64,000 nt of DNA from Phoronis australis (GCA_002633005.1 NMRA01000590.1:8478-72477); one strand, 5' to 3'. Shown: positions 35,852-48,752, numbered from the stretch's first letter. Notes: a model not told the origin generated them from the letters alone. Numbers and translations: made by a program.

Positions 35852-38800
35852 ACTTAAGTACTAGTCCACGAGAGCACCAACCATGAGCGGCAAGGTGGGG
35901 GTCAGCCGATTTTCACCAAATTTGGCACATATGTAGTCCTTTGGGATCTATAAACAGCGGTAAAACATTTCCTCAAAATATTGTGTTTTTCTAAAGTTAT
36001 AGGTTCAAACACATTTTACGGTTTCGCAGCCATGTTTTCACGGTATGAAAACTGTCCAGGTTTAACTGTTCATATTTTTCTTTGAATGAAAGCTATTGAT
36101 TTTTTATTCACTTGGCATTGTTTAGTGGTGCCTATAGATTGTTACACAGATGTCTTGAAACACGATTCCGATTTACCACCCTCATTTAGTAGTTTTACTA
36201 CACTGCCCCCGGTTATGCCATTTTGAGGTTGTGTTCAGTACACTGCTGTAACAAATCTCCCCCCACTGTTATGAGAATGAAACTTAGCCAAGATGTTGAC
36301 AAAACATGTTACTTTCATTGCATAATATAAAAACTTTGTCAGCTAGTTTATTAATTATACATTTTGGCACCTCAAATGTACTAAAATGAGAAATTTTCAT
36401 ATATCTGGGATCGATGCGTGAGCACCGTAAAATGCGATTGTCCTTCATATTTTTCGATATTTTGCAACAAGTTAGTTCCTCCTGAATGTTTTGAACGTTT
36501 TACTACATGTACTTATCACTTTGGGCTATAGTACCCCTAAATACCATGCATGGCTCCATTTTGTAAAAAGCCGATTATGTCCTCCACAGTGAACAGGGTA
36601 AGAAATGAACTCGACAAATGTAGGTTATTTTGATTTACAGTTGTTTTACTTTGCAATTTCCTCATGGGTATTTCTTCACACATATTCAAGTCAGATTTTC
36701 TGTTGATCAAATGTTCATGCAATGCATTGTAATATCAAATGAATGATAAGTTTGGTGGCATGACCGCAATTTTTCCCACGACTTAAAACAAAAGACCGCT
36801 GAAAATTTCCTGACGAACTACCGGGTTTGCAGTTCTCTAAAAACATTCGAATGACAAGACAAACTCCACCACTGTCCGTGGCAACTCGTCGCATGTTTTT
36901 CGCCCATCGGTCCTATCATTGTTTTCCTTTGTTGTGTCATTGTTGGATATAACAACACAGGTCGCATGGATATAGAACCTTGCGTTCATTAGACCGTTGC
37001 CGATAAGTGCTCGTCATTATATCTTTATTATAACAATGAAGATGCTAATCTATTGTTCTCTATGCGAAAAGGTTTTTCGTGGATGACCACAGAAGAGGAA
37101 TCCCAAAGTATCCACAAACAATGACCACGCACCTTAGTAACTATTACCGCGCACACGAATCCTTTCCGTGTAACCTAAACATCAATTATTTATATCCGTG
37201 TATTGTGTTGTATTGCTCATGGTACGGGTTCAGACTCTCTTGCATTAAGATTCCAATCCCCAACCCTGTGATATGTACTTTGAGTAAAATTTCTAGACAA
37301 TGCAGGTTTATGGATTTATTCTCCTTTAAATAAACAGTAAAAATCAAATTCTGCACAGGTTTTTTAAAAGTAATCACTTATTGGAAGGTCACACATCTAA
37401 AAATAAAACAATGTTTGACAATTTTATTCATTATCTTATTTGGAAATTGCCTACCTCACAGACAACTCACCCAAGTTGAAAATATTCCTTGTGAAAAAAT
37501 ATAAAATACCAACCAGAGACTTGTGAACTACAACATATGTTTTCGTAATAAAATGCAAAGATAACTGTACAGTCAAAATTTCAAATATTATGACTCTAAT
37601 AAAAAATTGCCTTCTAGATCTTTTCAACACTCTAATTGCTACAGGACAGAGTCAACCACACAAAGCTCATCAAGTCAGGGAATTACATTTAAAGTGATGT
37701 AGTCTCACTGCCAAAAAGTGATTTCGCAATATCGCTCACAACACTGGAAATCTCTTCTTCACAATCTTGAGGTAGCTGAATTTACCACATCAATGTTCTT
37801 ATCAAAACTAACCACCACAAAATGAAAAATTGGCTTGTCGGTTCCAATTAGGCAGCATTTTACCATGAAATGGTCATGAAAAAGAAAAAATACTTTTACA
37901 ACATGGTTTACATAACAATAGCCCTACGATTACAGTTGTACATACATACTAGACCAGTAACAAAATTACCTATGGGAACCATACACTGGTCAATTCGCCA
38001 AAAAAACAAGGAGCCACCAGAGTTGATGTGCCAATACTTTTCAGTACTGCAACAAAAAATCATTTGAACTGGAAATAAACTCGCCTAAAATCACATAAAA
38101 AACTTCTGATTTAGACATTTTACCATCACGAAATAGGTATTACTTCCGGGTCACTTTTGAGCAATTTCAGAACTTTGAAAGATCTGGCAATATGCAATTG
38201 CTAGAGACCAGACTAATAGTGTGTGATTTTATACACACAGCATGGTCTCAAGGAATAGCAAACTGTCAATTCGCTATAATTCCAGAAATCACTTCCCATC
38301 TGGATAAGGAACAAACTGAGCAAAGTTTATAGAGGTAAATTGACTAAATCAAAACTTATTACCTCCTGGACAGAATATGGGTTTACAACCCAGGTAGAAA
38401 GATAAGTTAACAAAACCAGCCTAACTGCAACAGGGTCTCAAATTTCAGTAATATATACCCATTTACAAACAAAAATCTATAATGGTAAATAAAATGCGGA
38501 AACATAAATTCAGATCAAGTACGGATCTTCAAGGAAAAAGAACAGTACAGTGGTCAGAAATCATCTAAATGTGATGGCCACACTGAGAAATCCTGTCTTA
38601 CCAAAAAATCCAGTGGCTAAACAAAATGAACAATGTACCATTACCATGTGGCCCAGGATCATGATCCGTGCCTGGAGAAAAATTCAGTCTTAGACTAGGT
38701 AAATTTTAGATTTGTGCTGTTCACACAAGCAGTTCTGGTGCAAACAAAGCTTGCGACAACACACAAGCCTACTTCCCTACACAGCTGTGCTGACACAATA

Positions 38801-40836
38801 ATGCCCCCACTGGATTTAGCAGATCAGCCAGAGTATTTACAGGTCCAGCCACTGTACTGTTTCCTCCCTTTGAATTTTTACAATGCTACATACTTGACAA
38901 TCGCAGATTGCCTCTTTCAATGCATACTCCACTTCCTCTGTCCCAGTTTCCCCACATTTCCTGAGAGTGGCCTATCTCAACAAATTACTTTTGACCTGTT
39001 GTGGCATAAGCCAGTAATCTTTGGCAAATACTTTTTCCCCGACTCGTTCCTCAAGCTACAAATTCTCTTTGACATATCTTCTGGGAGTAGACTTTACGGC
39101 CTCTCTCTAGCCCCCTCACTTAATTGTCCAGATGGGTACCTTCTTGCTGGTTGTGAACTTTTCCATACCTAGCCTTTACTAATAATCAGCAAGTCTCCAA
39201 CTCCAGCAGAAGCCACTTCTTCAGCATAAGTCTTTCCTGATTCCTAAAATTGTATTAATGAAAAAATTAAACATATTAAACTTAATGTGGCCATTTTGGC
39301 TCAGAAAATATAAATACCAAGCTAAAGTGAAGGCACCAATATTGTTGATGGCTTTAGCATGTTTAATTAACTTCATAATCGCAGAAATTCATTGGCAGAC
39401 ATAACATACTCCCTAGTCTCTAAAAGTAGTTCATGGGCAAAAGTCATGTTACACATTTGGTGATTGTTATGAAAAGTTATGATGACTACCTATTTTCTAT
39501 GCCAATGTATACGTGTAGTTGCATAAACAGTGTGACAATAAAAGTATTTTTGCATGAATGACGTGCTTCTAAAAATATTCCTCTTGGTCAGGCCCTGGAG
39601 TTTAGTGATTCCTACCTGAGCTCACACGAAGCAGGACGTTGCACCTTGACTTAACGTCTTTGGTCATTTTTCAGACCTCTATCATGCTCTATCAGATTTC
39701 TCCTCTAGTGTCCAGTGGATGTTCTCAGTGTCTTTGGCGACAGCAATATCTATCGAGTGTTGTAACGATGATTCGGCCAAGTGAATCTAATACGGTAGAT
39801 TATGTAGCTCCTGCTGCACACCAGCCTCCGAGGCAGACTCTGAGACAGACTATTCTCAGGAGGACACGTTTCACCTCCACATCAGCTCCACGTACTCTTA
39901 TAAGGTGCTCAAATGTCTCGCTCTAAACCTTGTGCATTTCCCAAGAGTTTCCAAAGTTGTTTCTCTCCGCAATTTGTATAAATACCAAATTCGATGCAAC
40001 TGGCAGTGCCAGATAAATAGACAAATTCGCAAACCCGCACTTTAGGTCAGCCATCATTCAACTAACGCATTGTAAGATTTAGTTTGGTATTCAGACGAGT
40101 TGCATGAACAAATTTAGTATAATTTCATATTTTAGTGGGAAATGCTAGTATCCTTAAAATTAATTAAAAACAGTTAAGCAAACCAATTCTTTTAATTGTT
40201 GTATTATACCACGGCATATTAATGCGTAGAAACGGCGCACAACTAGTGACTGGTTTAACATGACAAATACCATACGCGGTCTGAAAATAGTGAAATTCAG
40301 ACACCTATTACCAAGCCTGCCTGAAGGGCTGACAAAGTTTTTATTGTATTAATTTCAAGGGCATGGAGTCTTCTACATGTCCATGTTATTATTTTTAGTT
40401 TTCTCGCGGGGCAGCTTCGCTATAAGGGTACAACTTACTGCTGGTTTTTCACAAGAAGGAAATGTACCTCCACGGAAACAGTGCCAGTGTTACCATGGTA
40501 ACCGATATTGCAGTGTCGGTGCCGTTTATACTGACATTGGTCATGAACCTATCATGTGATATCAAAATTGTTCAAAAATGATTCTGTTCGAAGCAGAAAC
40601 TGGAGTATGAAATTTGGTCAAAAAGTACTCATTCCACACCAAGAAATTGCCTCATTTTGCCCCCAAGAACACTTCCCTTGTATCTCCTAAACCACCAAAC
40701 TTTGTGGTGTCATACTTCACCCAATTTCTCTCATCCCTAATGTTATTTATCAGACTAAACATGAATCTGAATGGCTGACCCCCACAATGCCGCTTGTTGG
40801 CTGTACAGTGGTCGGTGGATCCGTGGACTGATACTT
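35852..40836. mobile_element. 5-kb element with terminal inverted repeats
   Basis: Left end: TTAAGTACTAGTCCACG then GAGCGGCAAGGTGGGGGTCAGCC-like sequence to 35908. Right end, in reverse complement: TTAAGTATCAGTCCACGG and AAGCGGCATTGTGGGGGTC, spanning about 40772-40836. The two ends match at the outer 17 bases and again over the GTGGGGGTCAGCC block. The interior has no recognisable transposase; the longest ORF (38714-39172, 152 codons) has no known motif. It lies inside the 17.8-kb FN3 intron and looks like a decayed or non-autonomous DNA transposon. Confidence 0.6.
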
Positions 40837-41513
40837 AATAACCTTTACAAAATTGCGATAAAGTTATTACTCTTGTCCGAGATTTTCAGCTAAAGGTTTC
40901 AGATAATCGGCAAGCAACGATTAAGTTCCTTTAGAATGTACTTTGGAAAGCCCGTTACATTGGTTGCTGTATAGGAGATTCCGTAGAAATGAAAAAGCGA
41001 TCCTGATGCATGCAGCGTAGGTTACGGTACACAGGATTCATGGGAACACATTTTTAAAGTGGCATGAACCGCGAAAACTCGTAAAAAATACGTTTTAAAC
41101 GACCCCTAACCAAAGTACCTTCCTTCAACCTTTACTAAAAAGTTATCCACTTCCCCCTGAGAAGGAATTTCCATAAAAAATGACCCAATTCATGGTTTTT
41201 GAAAGAAGTACAAAGAAAAGCTTGTATGGTAACCACCTATACCTGCCTATCTTCCTTTCACTTAAATGCGCGCATGCGCTCAGTCATTCGACAAACAGCT
41301 GATTCAGTGTCAAGTGTGTTGTGGAGTGAATACTTTGCCACCCAATGTGCCGTGTATTTTGTGCCTACCTCTACGATTCTTCATGATTGGACAATTACTT
41401 GAGATTTGATCATGCTGATCTGCAGTGGACTATTATTCATTTACTCTACGTGTCAGCGAACGGTGCTGCGCTAATAATCGCTGACGCAGTTTTGCAAGAC
41501 AATACGAGACAAG
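40837..41513. other. Intron, nothing recognised
   Basis: No coding region supported before the ATG at 41514. Confidence 0.35.
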
Positions 41514-41720
41514 ATGTCGGACAGTGGAAAACTGGGCAAGAAAATGGGGCGTTCGTCTAAGCTAACCGACTCAGTTAGAAAGAAAAGAAGGCAAGACTTG
41601 CAGCTGAAAGTTAATAAACGACGAATTTATCTGGGTACAGAGCACTGCCGCTGGGAATCTCTTAGAAGTGAGCTATCCGTCACTAATTCCGAGCTGGCCA
41701 AACGATAGCTTGCTCATGCG
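41514..41720 (+). pseudogene. First exon of a transposon-type gene (KRRIYLG motif), with an in-frame stop
   Basis: ATG at 41514 begins MSDSGKLGKKMGRSSKLTDS, a basic stretch, then NKRRIYLGTEHCRWESLRSE and VTNSELAKR. The pattern [K/R]RxYLGxxxxxWxxL with a following ELAxxLL helix is one I associate with a family of repetitive, THAP/CXC-linked genes of marine invertebrates. After AKR a TAG interrupts, with LAHA following and a good donor (GC|GTAAGT) at 41721. With one substitution the exon would be whole, so it may be a dead copy. Partner pieces may be the exons at 43.2, 43.5 and 47.9 kb. Confidence 0.5.
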
Positions 41721-42059
41721 TAAGTACTTGCTCGGTCCTGCATACTTCGGTAGTTGCGGACATTGTGCGGCCCCAGCTTATTAAAATCACCTCGATCCAA
41801 TAAAGTAATGGTCCGAGAACTCACTGAGAAAGTGAAGAGTATGAAAGTTAAACTGTCAGACATAAAATTCACCGAGTTGCATTGTCTGTTGACATTTACG
41901 CTAAGTGGCTCAGCCTATGACCTACTTACATTAACGACCTGTTTAGTTGTTTGCAGTTGATAATTCTTGAAACACTAAGAGAAATTGCAAAGCATTTTTA
42001 CTTTGAGATAGTACCACCGTCTCAACTGTCTGCAGTAGAGATGGCAGTTGTCCAATAGG

Positions 42060-42660
42060 CCCTCCACTAGTTGGAAGTTTTTTGGCGAATTGTGCCACAT
42101 TGGTTAAACCATCGAAGTCATGTTGCTGCAACGAACTTTTGCAGATAGGGGGATACCTTAGGGGAATGGTAATGTCTTAAACTCTTCCCAGCTCGGTCAA
42201 ATACGAACGGGCATTAGGAGTCAATTTTCTGTCCTTCGTTACGGTAACAAAATCATGGACTGACCATTTTTGGGAAACTGGCCCAATTCTGTATTGATTG
42301 AATCATTGCTGCAGCATTTTGAAATCGACCTCCATGACGGAGTAAATCAATCATTAAAGCACTACACTGGTGATCACCACTAGTGCTTGAAACTTGGCCG
42401 CAAGGGTTGTACCACACATACCTGTGCAAAATGATATTGTAGATGAACAAAGAAACGAATCGGAAAGAAAACTTGATTACCAAAGTATTTGTTCAAGTTG
42501 GAAGGAATTAAAGACATCGACAGCCTCCTAAGGTGACCATGTATATGTTATAAAGGTACTTAAGGCAGCATGACTTTGATGGTTTAGTTTGTGCGAGGTA
42601 CGAGTTGCCAAAAGGCTTCTTGCTGCCCCTGGAACCCCCTGTGCCACCAGTTATGGCCCA
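42060..42660. repeat. Small diverged inverted pair
   Basis: CATGACTTCGATGGTTTA on the minus strand near 42120-42103 and CATGACTTTGATGGTTTA on the plus strand at about 42568-42585 both lie in frames reading QHDFDGL. Similarity fades within about 50 bases. It may be two copies of one coding fragment of a mobile gene. Confidence 0.35.
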
Positions 42661-43172
42661 GTTCAGACAGCAATTCTGTTTTAGTGGCAAGCTGTGCATT
42701 TTGCCAGATTGAGTACTTGCAAAGTAGGTACAAAGTCATGTCTCATGGATTTGTAGCCTTGTTATCATGTTGTACCTTATTTGCAGACCTATGTGTATTG
42801 ACATTAAGTGGTATTATAATCAGAGATCAAGAGGCCTACCTTCTTCAAAGATATTATGCGAGATCTGGAAGAAAATCCACTGCTAAAACCCCATTAATCA
42901 AAATTTCGCTGTCCTACAAATGTTAACAAAGTAAAAGCACAAACGTTCGTTGATCAATTTTCAAAAATCAAAAATACATTAACTGAGGATAATTTTTGGT
43001 TAGAAATTGCAGTTCGCAACAAGAAATTTAGTAATGAATTGCACTCGCATTTTTTGTGATGGTTATTCATGTAGTTTGGTTGTTATTATGGTGGCGAACT
43101 GTACCACCTGTATGCTTTGACATCTGTACCTGTAGTTAATGACTAGGTTATTGTAATTTCATTTTTGCATTG

Positions 43173-43289
43173 AAGGTATGAAGTGGCAAAAAGTGAAAGA
43201 TTTTCAACAATGTCTAGACAAGTGTCCACAGAGTCAGAACCTAAAGCCGTATCAGCAACACCTGCAACTCCCCAGTTTGTTCAAAGGTA
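43173..43289 (+). CDS. Possible exon, Ser/Thr-rich linker
   Basis: After an acceptor (TTTTTGCATTGAAG) the frame reads YEVAKSERFSTMSRQVSTES and ATPATPQFVQR and meets a donor AAAG|GTATTC near 43290. Composition resembles a low-complexity linker, and position between the 41.5 and 43.5 kb pieces suggests the same gene. No domain. Confidence 0.3.
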
Positions 43290-43466
43290 TTCTAGAATTT
43301 TTTTTTTCAGTAAAAGCATAGACTATAGTACATGGACCGCCAACTCCGTATACTTTCAATGGACGAAATCTGTGTGCTTGCGCACAAGCCTTGACGTCAT
43401 TATTCACTGGCGACACCTGGCTAAATTATCTGGTGTAATTTCCGGCAAGTACGTTGTCTGCTAATC

Positions 43467-43688
43467 ATGGTCGGCTGCTGTGTGGCCGGTTGTTCGGCTA
43501 CGCAGCCGAAATGCAGAGGCGTTAGCTTCCATAGTGTACGGAGACCCCAAAATGCGCTGTGGGAGAAAAAGTTATGTTCTCGCGTCGACGTGAATGGAAG
43601 TTGTTCTTCCAAAAAAAACTTGTACATTTGTTCACGTCACTTCGAAGATGGGTGTTTTTTAAGAGGCTCTGGTAGGCCTACTACCTAA
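43467..43688 (+). CDS. THAP zinc-finger exon
   Basis: ATG at 43467 begins MVGCCVAGCSATQPK, then VSFHSVRR, a core Trp in ALWEKKLCSR, and YICSRHFEDGCF. This is the C2CH signature and spacing of the THAP DNA-binding domain (C-x3-C near the start, invariant Trp, C-x2-H-F). The usual end motif (AVPTIF) is missing: the frame stops 10 codons after CF, but a possible donor CTCTG|GTAGGC at 43672 could join a further exon. THAP domains occur in cellular transcription factors and in transposases (P element, Kolobok). Given the neighbours, a transposon-derived gene is likely. Confidence 0.7.
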   Translation: MVGCCVAGCSATQPKCRGVSFHSVRRPQNALWEKKLCSRVDVNGSCSSKKNLYICSRHFEDGCFLRGSGRPTT

Positions 43689-44353
43689 TCCTGTCTTCAC
43701 AATCCATTTTTCTTTTCTCCGTTTTGAAATTGATGAAAACTATCTGGTGAACTTTTTGACGAAAAATGTCCGCTAAATTTCTTCCAATGGTAGTGACTGG
43801 TGAACTCTTGTCCTTACGAGGACCTTCAGCCACAGTCTAGTGAGCGAATTAACCAATTTACTCTTCGGTGGCCCTGATCAGACGGTTGGTCTCAGCATAA
43901 TGCGCACATTTGGCCAGGATTTGGATCAGCGATTTCAACAAATTCACATTCGTGTACAAATAAATAGGACGCTAGTAAAACCTTTAACATAAATAAAGAT
44001 TACATTAATACTTCAGAAATAAATACCTGGACCTGTCAAAATCTATCCCGCAATTCAACAGCAGGTTACATACTCAATTATTTATGTCGACTGTATGCCG
44101 CACAAAACTTGAACCATCTTAGCCAAGTACGCTGCAGTCTATGAAAATACCAGAATAACGAAAAACCTCGGAAGCAAGGGAAATGAACCCTAAGAGGTAG
44201 CAAGCAAGATAAAGGGGGTGGTAGGGACGTGAAGCTGACGTGTGCTAATTTTCAATTTCATACTTTTATGTGGCATTTTCATAATTTTGATTTGAGATGT
44301 CAACTCAGATCAAACGGTTTGAAAGTTCGGATTTTTAATTTGTAATGAACTTG

Positions 44354-45016
44354 NNNNNNNNNNNNNNNNNNNNNNNNNNNNNNNNNNNNNNNNNNNNNNN
44401 NNNNNNNNNNNNNNNNNNNNNNNNNNNNNNNNNNNNNNNNNNNNNNNNNNNNNNNNNNNNNNNNNNNNNNNNNNNNNNNNNNNNNNNNNNNNNNNNNNNN
44501 NNNNNNNNNNNNNNNNNNNNNNNNNNNNNNNNNNNNNNNNNNNNNNNNNNNNNNNNNNNNNNNNNNNNNNNNNNNNNNNNNNNNNNNNNNNNNNNNNNNN
44601 NNNNNNNNNNNNNNNNNNNNNNNNNNNNNNNNNNNNNNNNNNNNNNNNNNNNNNNNNNNNNNNNNNNNNNNNNNNNNNNNNNNNNNNNNNNNNNNNNNNN
44701 NNNNNNNNNNNNNNNNNNNNNNNNNNNNNNNNNNNNNNNNNNNNNNNNNNNNNNNNNNNNNNNNNNNNNNNNNNNNNNNNNNNNNNNNNNNNNNNNNNNN
44801 NNNNNNNNNNNNNNNNNNNNNNNNNNNNNNNNNNNNNNNNNNNNNNNNNNNNNNNNNNNNNNNNNNNNNNNNNNNNNNNNNNNNNNNNNNNNNNNNNNNN
44901 NNNNNNNNNNNNNNNNNNNNNNNNNNNNNNNNNNNNNNNNNNNNNNNNNNNNNNNNNNNNNNNNNNNNNNNNNNNNNNNNNNNNNNNNNNNNNNNNNNNN
45001 NNNNNNNNNNNNNNNN
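44354..45016. other. Assembly gap (663 N)
   Basis: Run of N; long ORFs that cross it on both strands are artefacts. Confidence 0.99.
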
Positions 45017-46107
45017 GTTTCAATACCGAAATTAATATAAATTAATGTTTTTTTCGCTGTTTTGGACAGTAAAGTAGATGCAGGTATTTCTCGTCAAATT
45101 AAAACTGACCGGAAACTGCAGCAGATAGGTCAGGAGAGTTCAACTCAGCTCGTAAGAATATGCCGGAGTTGCGAATCTGTTGTCTATAATCTATGGTAAA
45201 AGCATATTGTCTACATCTTCACCTACTAATATTCGTGTCTACGACAATACATGACATGGAAAATTGCATTTGTTGAAAACTCCAAGTCAGCTTTTTGTGA
45301 GGGTTACTAATTTAAATCAAATCATTCCAGCTTGCCATTGTTAGAAATACTACTGAGCTTGCACTCATTAAGCCTTGGGATGTCAAGAGTGAAAATGTAA
45401 AAGCCGTAGGCTTATTTGACCATGTCTCTCACAATTATGAGCTTCTAAACTGTACCAATTGAAATATCCCTGTTTAACGAGAACAAGGCAATCAAACATG
45501 CAAACTTCGATTCATATGTACGAACCATTATTCATAGAAACACTTGAATCGTACATACAAACCATATCAAATGTATGAACAAAAATTCATGCATGTAAAC
45601 CAACTTGAAACAAACAGATAAAACAAAAAACAGGGGTATGAAGTAATATCACATAACTACGTAAACATTTTCTAGTGATGGTGGTCATCATTCGTTTTCC
45701 CAAGGAGTCTAGCACTAAGCAAAATGGCAACATAAAATGTATCTGTAGAGGAACTATGTTCTTACATGTTATTTGTATATCTGATTAGTTATTTTGTGTG
45801 CATGACTGTCCATTTGTACACGTCATGTTATGGTTTGTATGTATAAATGAAGCGTTCTTCCAAATGATGCAGTGTTTTGTGCTTGTGACTCTAAGTCTGT
45901 ACGTATGACTGCCTGGCACCCTCGATTAGTTGCTGACAAATGTTGAGCTCGTGGTAACTTTCTTTATCACCTAAATGTGATTATGGCAATGGTATATTTT
46001 CAGTGGGCTTGAGCTTTCTGGAATCGTTGCAATTGATTCTGTCTGTGACGACGAAGCCTTGATGTTTGTATCCAGGCCATTCATTACAAAGGTGATGTGA
46101 AAGTACT
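45017..46107. other. Intron, nothing recognised
   Basis: Contains several short inverted fragments of ATGTACGAAC/GTTTGTATG type near 45510-45600 and 45830-45850, but no gene. Confidence 0.35.
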
Positions 46108-46326
46108 GGAGTCTGTTCCAAGAAATTGACAAGATCATTTTTGACTTAAGTCTATGAGATTTGTCTTTAACTTCCAAACTTTGAAACTTCCAATTTTGAT
46201 AAGTTAAGACAAAACTTATGTCAAACACTTTCTTGAATTGGTTTTGAGACAAATTCAACTTTATTTTAAAATTGACTAAAAGTTGAAAATTGTCTTAGCT
46301 AAGTCAGTTCTGTTGGAACAGGCCCC
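46108..46326. mobile_element. MITE of about 220 bp
   Basis: Left end GGAGTCTGTTCCAAGAAATTGA; right end in reverse complement GGGGCCTGTTCCAACAGAACTGA. The ends match at CTGTTCCAA and the following TTGAC/TGAC stretch. The interior has many GACAAAxTT/AAGTTxTGTC dyads. No ORF of its own. Confidence 0.6.
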
Positions 46327-47589
46327 TGATATTTAAAATTTGAGAGAATTAGTCAGTGCTCATGAATTATCTTGGCAACAAACTATTTAGTGTTCTAACT
46401 GATGATTGAATTGTGAAATGTTTTGTGCATATATTTTGCGTGGTATATTCCAATAAAATGGATTTTTCTACATGAATTGTCTGGTATGGTCAGGAATGGT
46501 GTGCACAGGTTTCTCTTTTGAGCATGACTGATTTTTGCATACTCTGTTTACATGCACTGTATATATTTGTGATTTGCAAAGATGTAACTAAAAGTAAATA
46601 CATCAAAAAGGAGATGGGCAGCAGTTTTGGTGACCCTTTTGAATAATAACCACCTATTAGGTATGGTTTTATAGGTCATCGTGTAACTACTCTTGTCATA
46701 TTTGTGTTTTTAATGTGATACATTGGTATTCCCAACTTATTTGAATATAGTGTGGGCAGAGTTGAATTCACTGATTGCATTTGCACATACATGTCTTTGC
46801 ACTGAATTAGACATTTTTTTTCTTTTTTGAAGTTGATTGCTGTATAATTTAAAAGTTTATATTCAAAGGCAACGTTGGGATTTTGAGGAGTTTTTATCAG
46901 TAGCATAGACAATGCATGAAATTTGTGACATCAAGTCATAAGTGTGTGTTCTGGATAGAATTTCCTAAGTCTGTTTTCTGAGTTCTAAATATAGAGACCA
47001 TGCGGTACATGGATTGTTTTTTTTATCATAGCTTAATCGTGGTTAGGCGATATGTGGTGAAATCCAATAAGTACGGACTGAACAATGCTTTAAAAGAGAA
47101 ACACTCGAACATTTTTGACTCTCTATATTACAGGCTATTGATTGATGTTTCTGAGGACCTAGCATGCGATGACCTGGACGATAACTGTAAGTGCAACATA
47201 ACCATTGTGTACACATTTAAATTATGAGTTATCCAATTTTTATTTTTTTTTTTAGTATTTTTATTTTCTCTAGCATTGGTATTTACAATTTACACGACAC
47301 AATAAACAATACAGTATACAAGTACATTAGTTGCAACAAATTATCGTCAAGTATCACCATTTGGTATACAGAACATAAATACAGATATGTAAGAAAAAAA
47401 TCAAGCCATTCTCATCCTTAACATACACGCCACACGCACCCGCCCCCCCCAACTTACTCTCAGTAGGATGTTGTCAGGCAAAAGTTATGGTTAACCAGTT
47501 TATCCAATTTTTAATAAAAATACATCATTATTGTTCAGTGCTGACAAATGTTAATGTATTTATTGAAGTGTATCTTCTACTGACGATTG

Positions 47590-47650
47590 GTCATAATAGC
47601 TCAGTGCATGGACAGCAATGAATCTAAGGTTGGAAGCCCTGACAGGACAG
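47590..47650 (+). repeat. tRNA-like SINE fragment
   Basis: ATAGCTCAGTGCATGG (about 47595-47610) resembles a pol III A box and GGTTGGAAGCCC (47628-47639) a B box, 20 bases apart. No cloverleaf could be drawn, so a SINE head is more likely than a tRNA. Confidence 0.35.
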
Positions 47651-47893
47651 AAATCCTTTCACAGTACTAACCAGTAGGTCCTGCAAAATGACCAAAGAAG
47701 GCATCGTAAGGCGTCATCTAACGCTATATGTATAAAACATTTGAATTCTGAACGAACTGTAATTAACTGTTCTCCAGTGCACATAATGCGAGCCCTGTTA
47801 CTTAGTAGTTCTTCAAGTGCGTTACGGGAGCTAGGTGTTGTGTCGGTTTTGAAATTCTAAAGGGCAAGATCATCACGCTTTCTCTTGTTGCAG

Positions 47894-48161
47894 TCCAGAA
47901 AGTATCCTTGATGATGTGGATATTAGCGATGTTGGATTTGGAGATGAAGAGTTTGGTGGGGAGGAAGTTGCAGGAGATAGCATCAATATGTACCGCTATG
48001 GCGACTATGATGACACGTTGTCTACAGGTTTCAGTGGTGTCCACAGAATTCATGATGCAGCTGGTGCACACTCAGCTGTGGACGATAGCAAATTTATTGT
48101 TTTTATGACACCCTCCTTTCCCTTTCAAATATCATCAGCGTGTCTTGCAAAGAATGAGTGA
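47894..48161 (+). CDS. Exon of a transposon-type gene (DDSKFIVF motif)
   Basis: After a clean acceptor (TCTCTTGTTGCAG) the frame reads PESILDDVDISDVGFGDEEF, an acidic stretch, and later SAVDDSKFIVFMTPSFPFQI. An acidic spacer followed by a [D/E]x[K]FIVF-x-LL-type helix is the arrangement I associate with the same repetitive family as the 41.5-kb exon. The end is uncertain: the frame stops at 48161, but an internal donor is possible. Order and strand agree with the pieces at 41.5-43.5 kb. Confidence 0.45.
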
Positions 48162-48592
48162 TGTTCGGATTTCTTCTTTTAAATGTTCAACACTCTCTTT
48201 CTACCTTCTTCTCCGAAAGGTGTCGCACTTGCTCATCTGGTCATTGCATTTACTCTTCTCTGAAAATTAGGAGATTTTTCACTAATTATGGAAAGGAGAT
48301 ATTTATCCCGTCTTGTATTCTTATAATTCACTTAGCTACAAGCTCAGCTCACTACTAGAAAAAACTGGAACTTTATTCAAAAGTTGATGTCACATCTTAT
48401 TTTGGATCATTAGACAAATGATAACCACATGAAAATCTGTGTAAAATGTAATAGCTCCTTATTTCTTCAAGATGTAAAATGAAACAGAAGGTTAAATATT
48501 GGATATTCTATATATTTACAAGTCATAAATTATTCTCTGAACTATAATATTTGAGTTGTTTTTTCACGTGTTTGTTATTCATGATAAAGTAC

Positions 48593-48752
48593 CTGTACGT
48601 CATCTTGATAAGATGCATAACCTTGCAGATCACGATGAGCTGGGGTCACTGAAGCTGGACCTGGAGTAGCTGTAGCGACTGACTTCCATTTCCTTCCTCT
48701 ACCTCCTGTTACACTTTCACCTCTCCTTGTTTTCATGGCTCTCCCACCTATC
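48593..48752 (-). CDS. Possible internal exon of a small minus-strand gene
   Basis: Acceptor TATTTCCGTAG, donor TACAG|GTACTT. 53 codons between: GGRAMKTRRGESVTGGRGRK, then ATATPGPASVTPAHRDLQ and SYQDDVQ. Basic and low-complexity but with good splice signals at both ends. Starts in phase 2 and ends in phase 0, so it cannot join directly to the 50.9-kb exon, which ends in phase 0. Confidence 0.4.

Noticed and set aside
38714-39172. 152-codon plus-strand ORF
   Set aside because: No motif; the antisense strand also has coding-like stretches broken by stops. Kept only as interior of the 5-kb element.
44310-45040. ORFs of over 230 codons crossing the second gap
   Set aside because: Almost entirely N.
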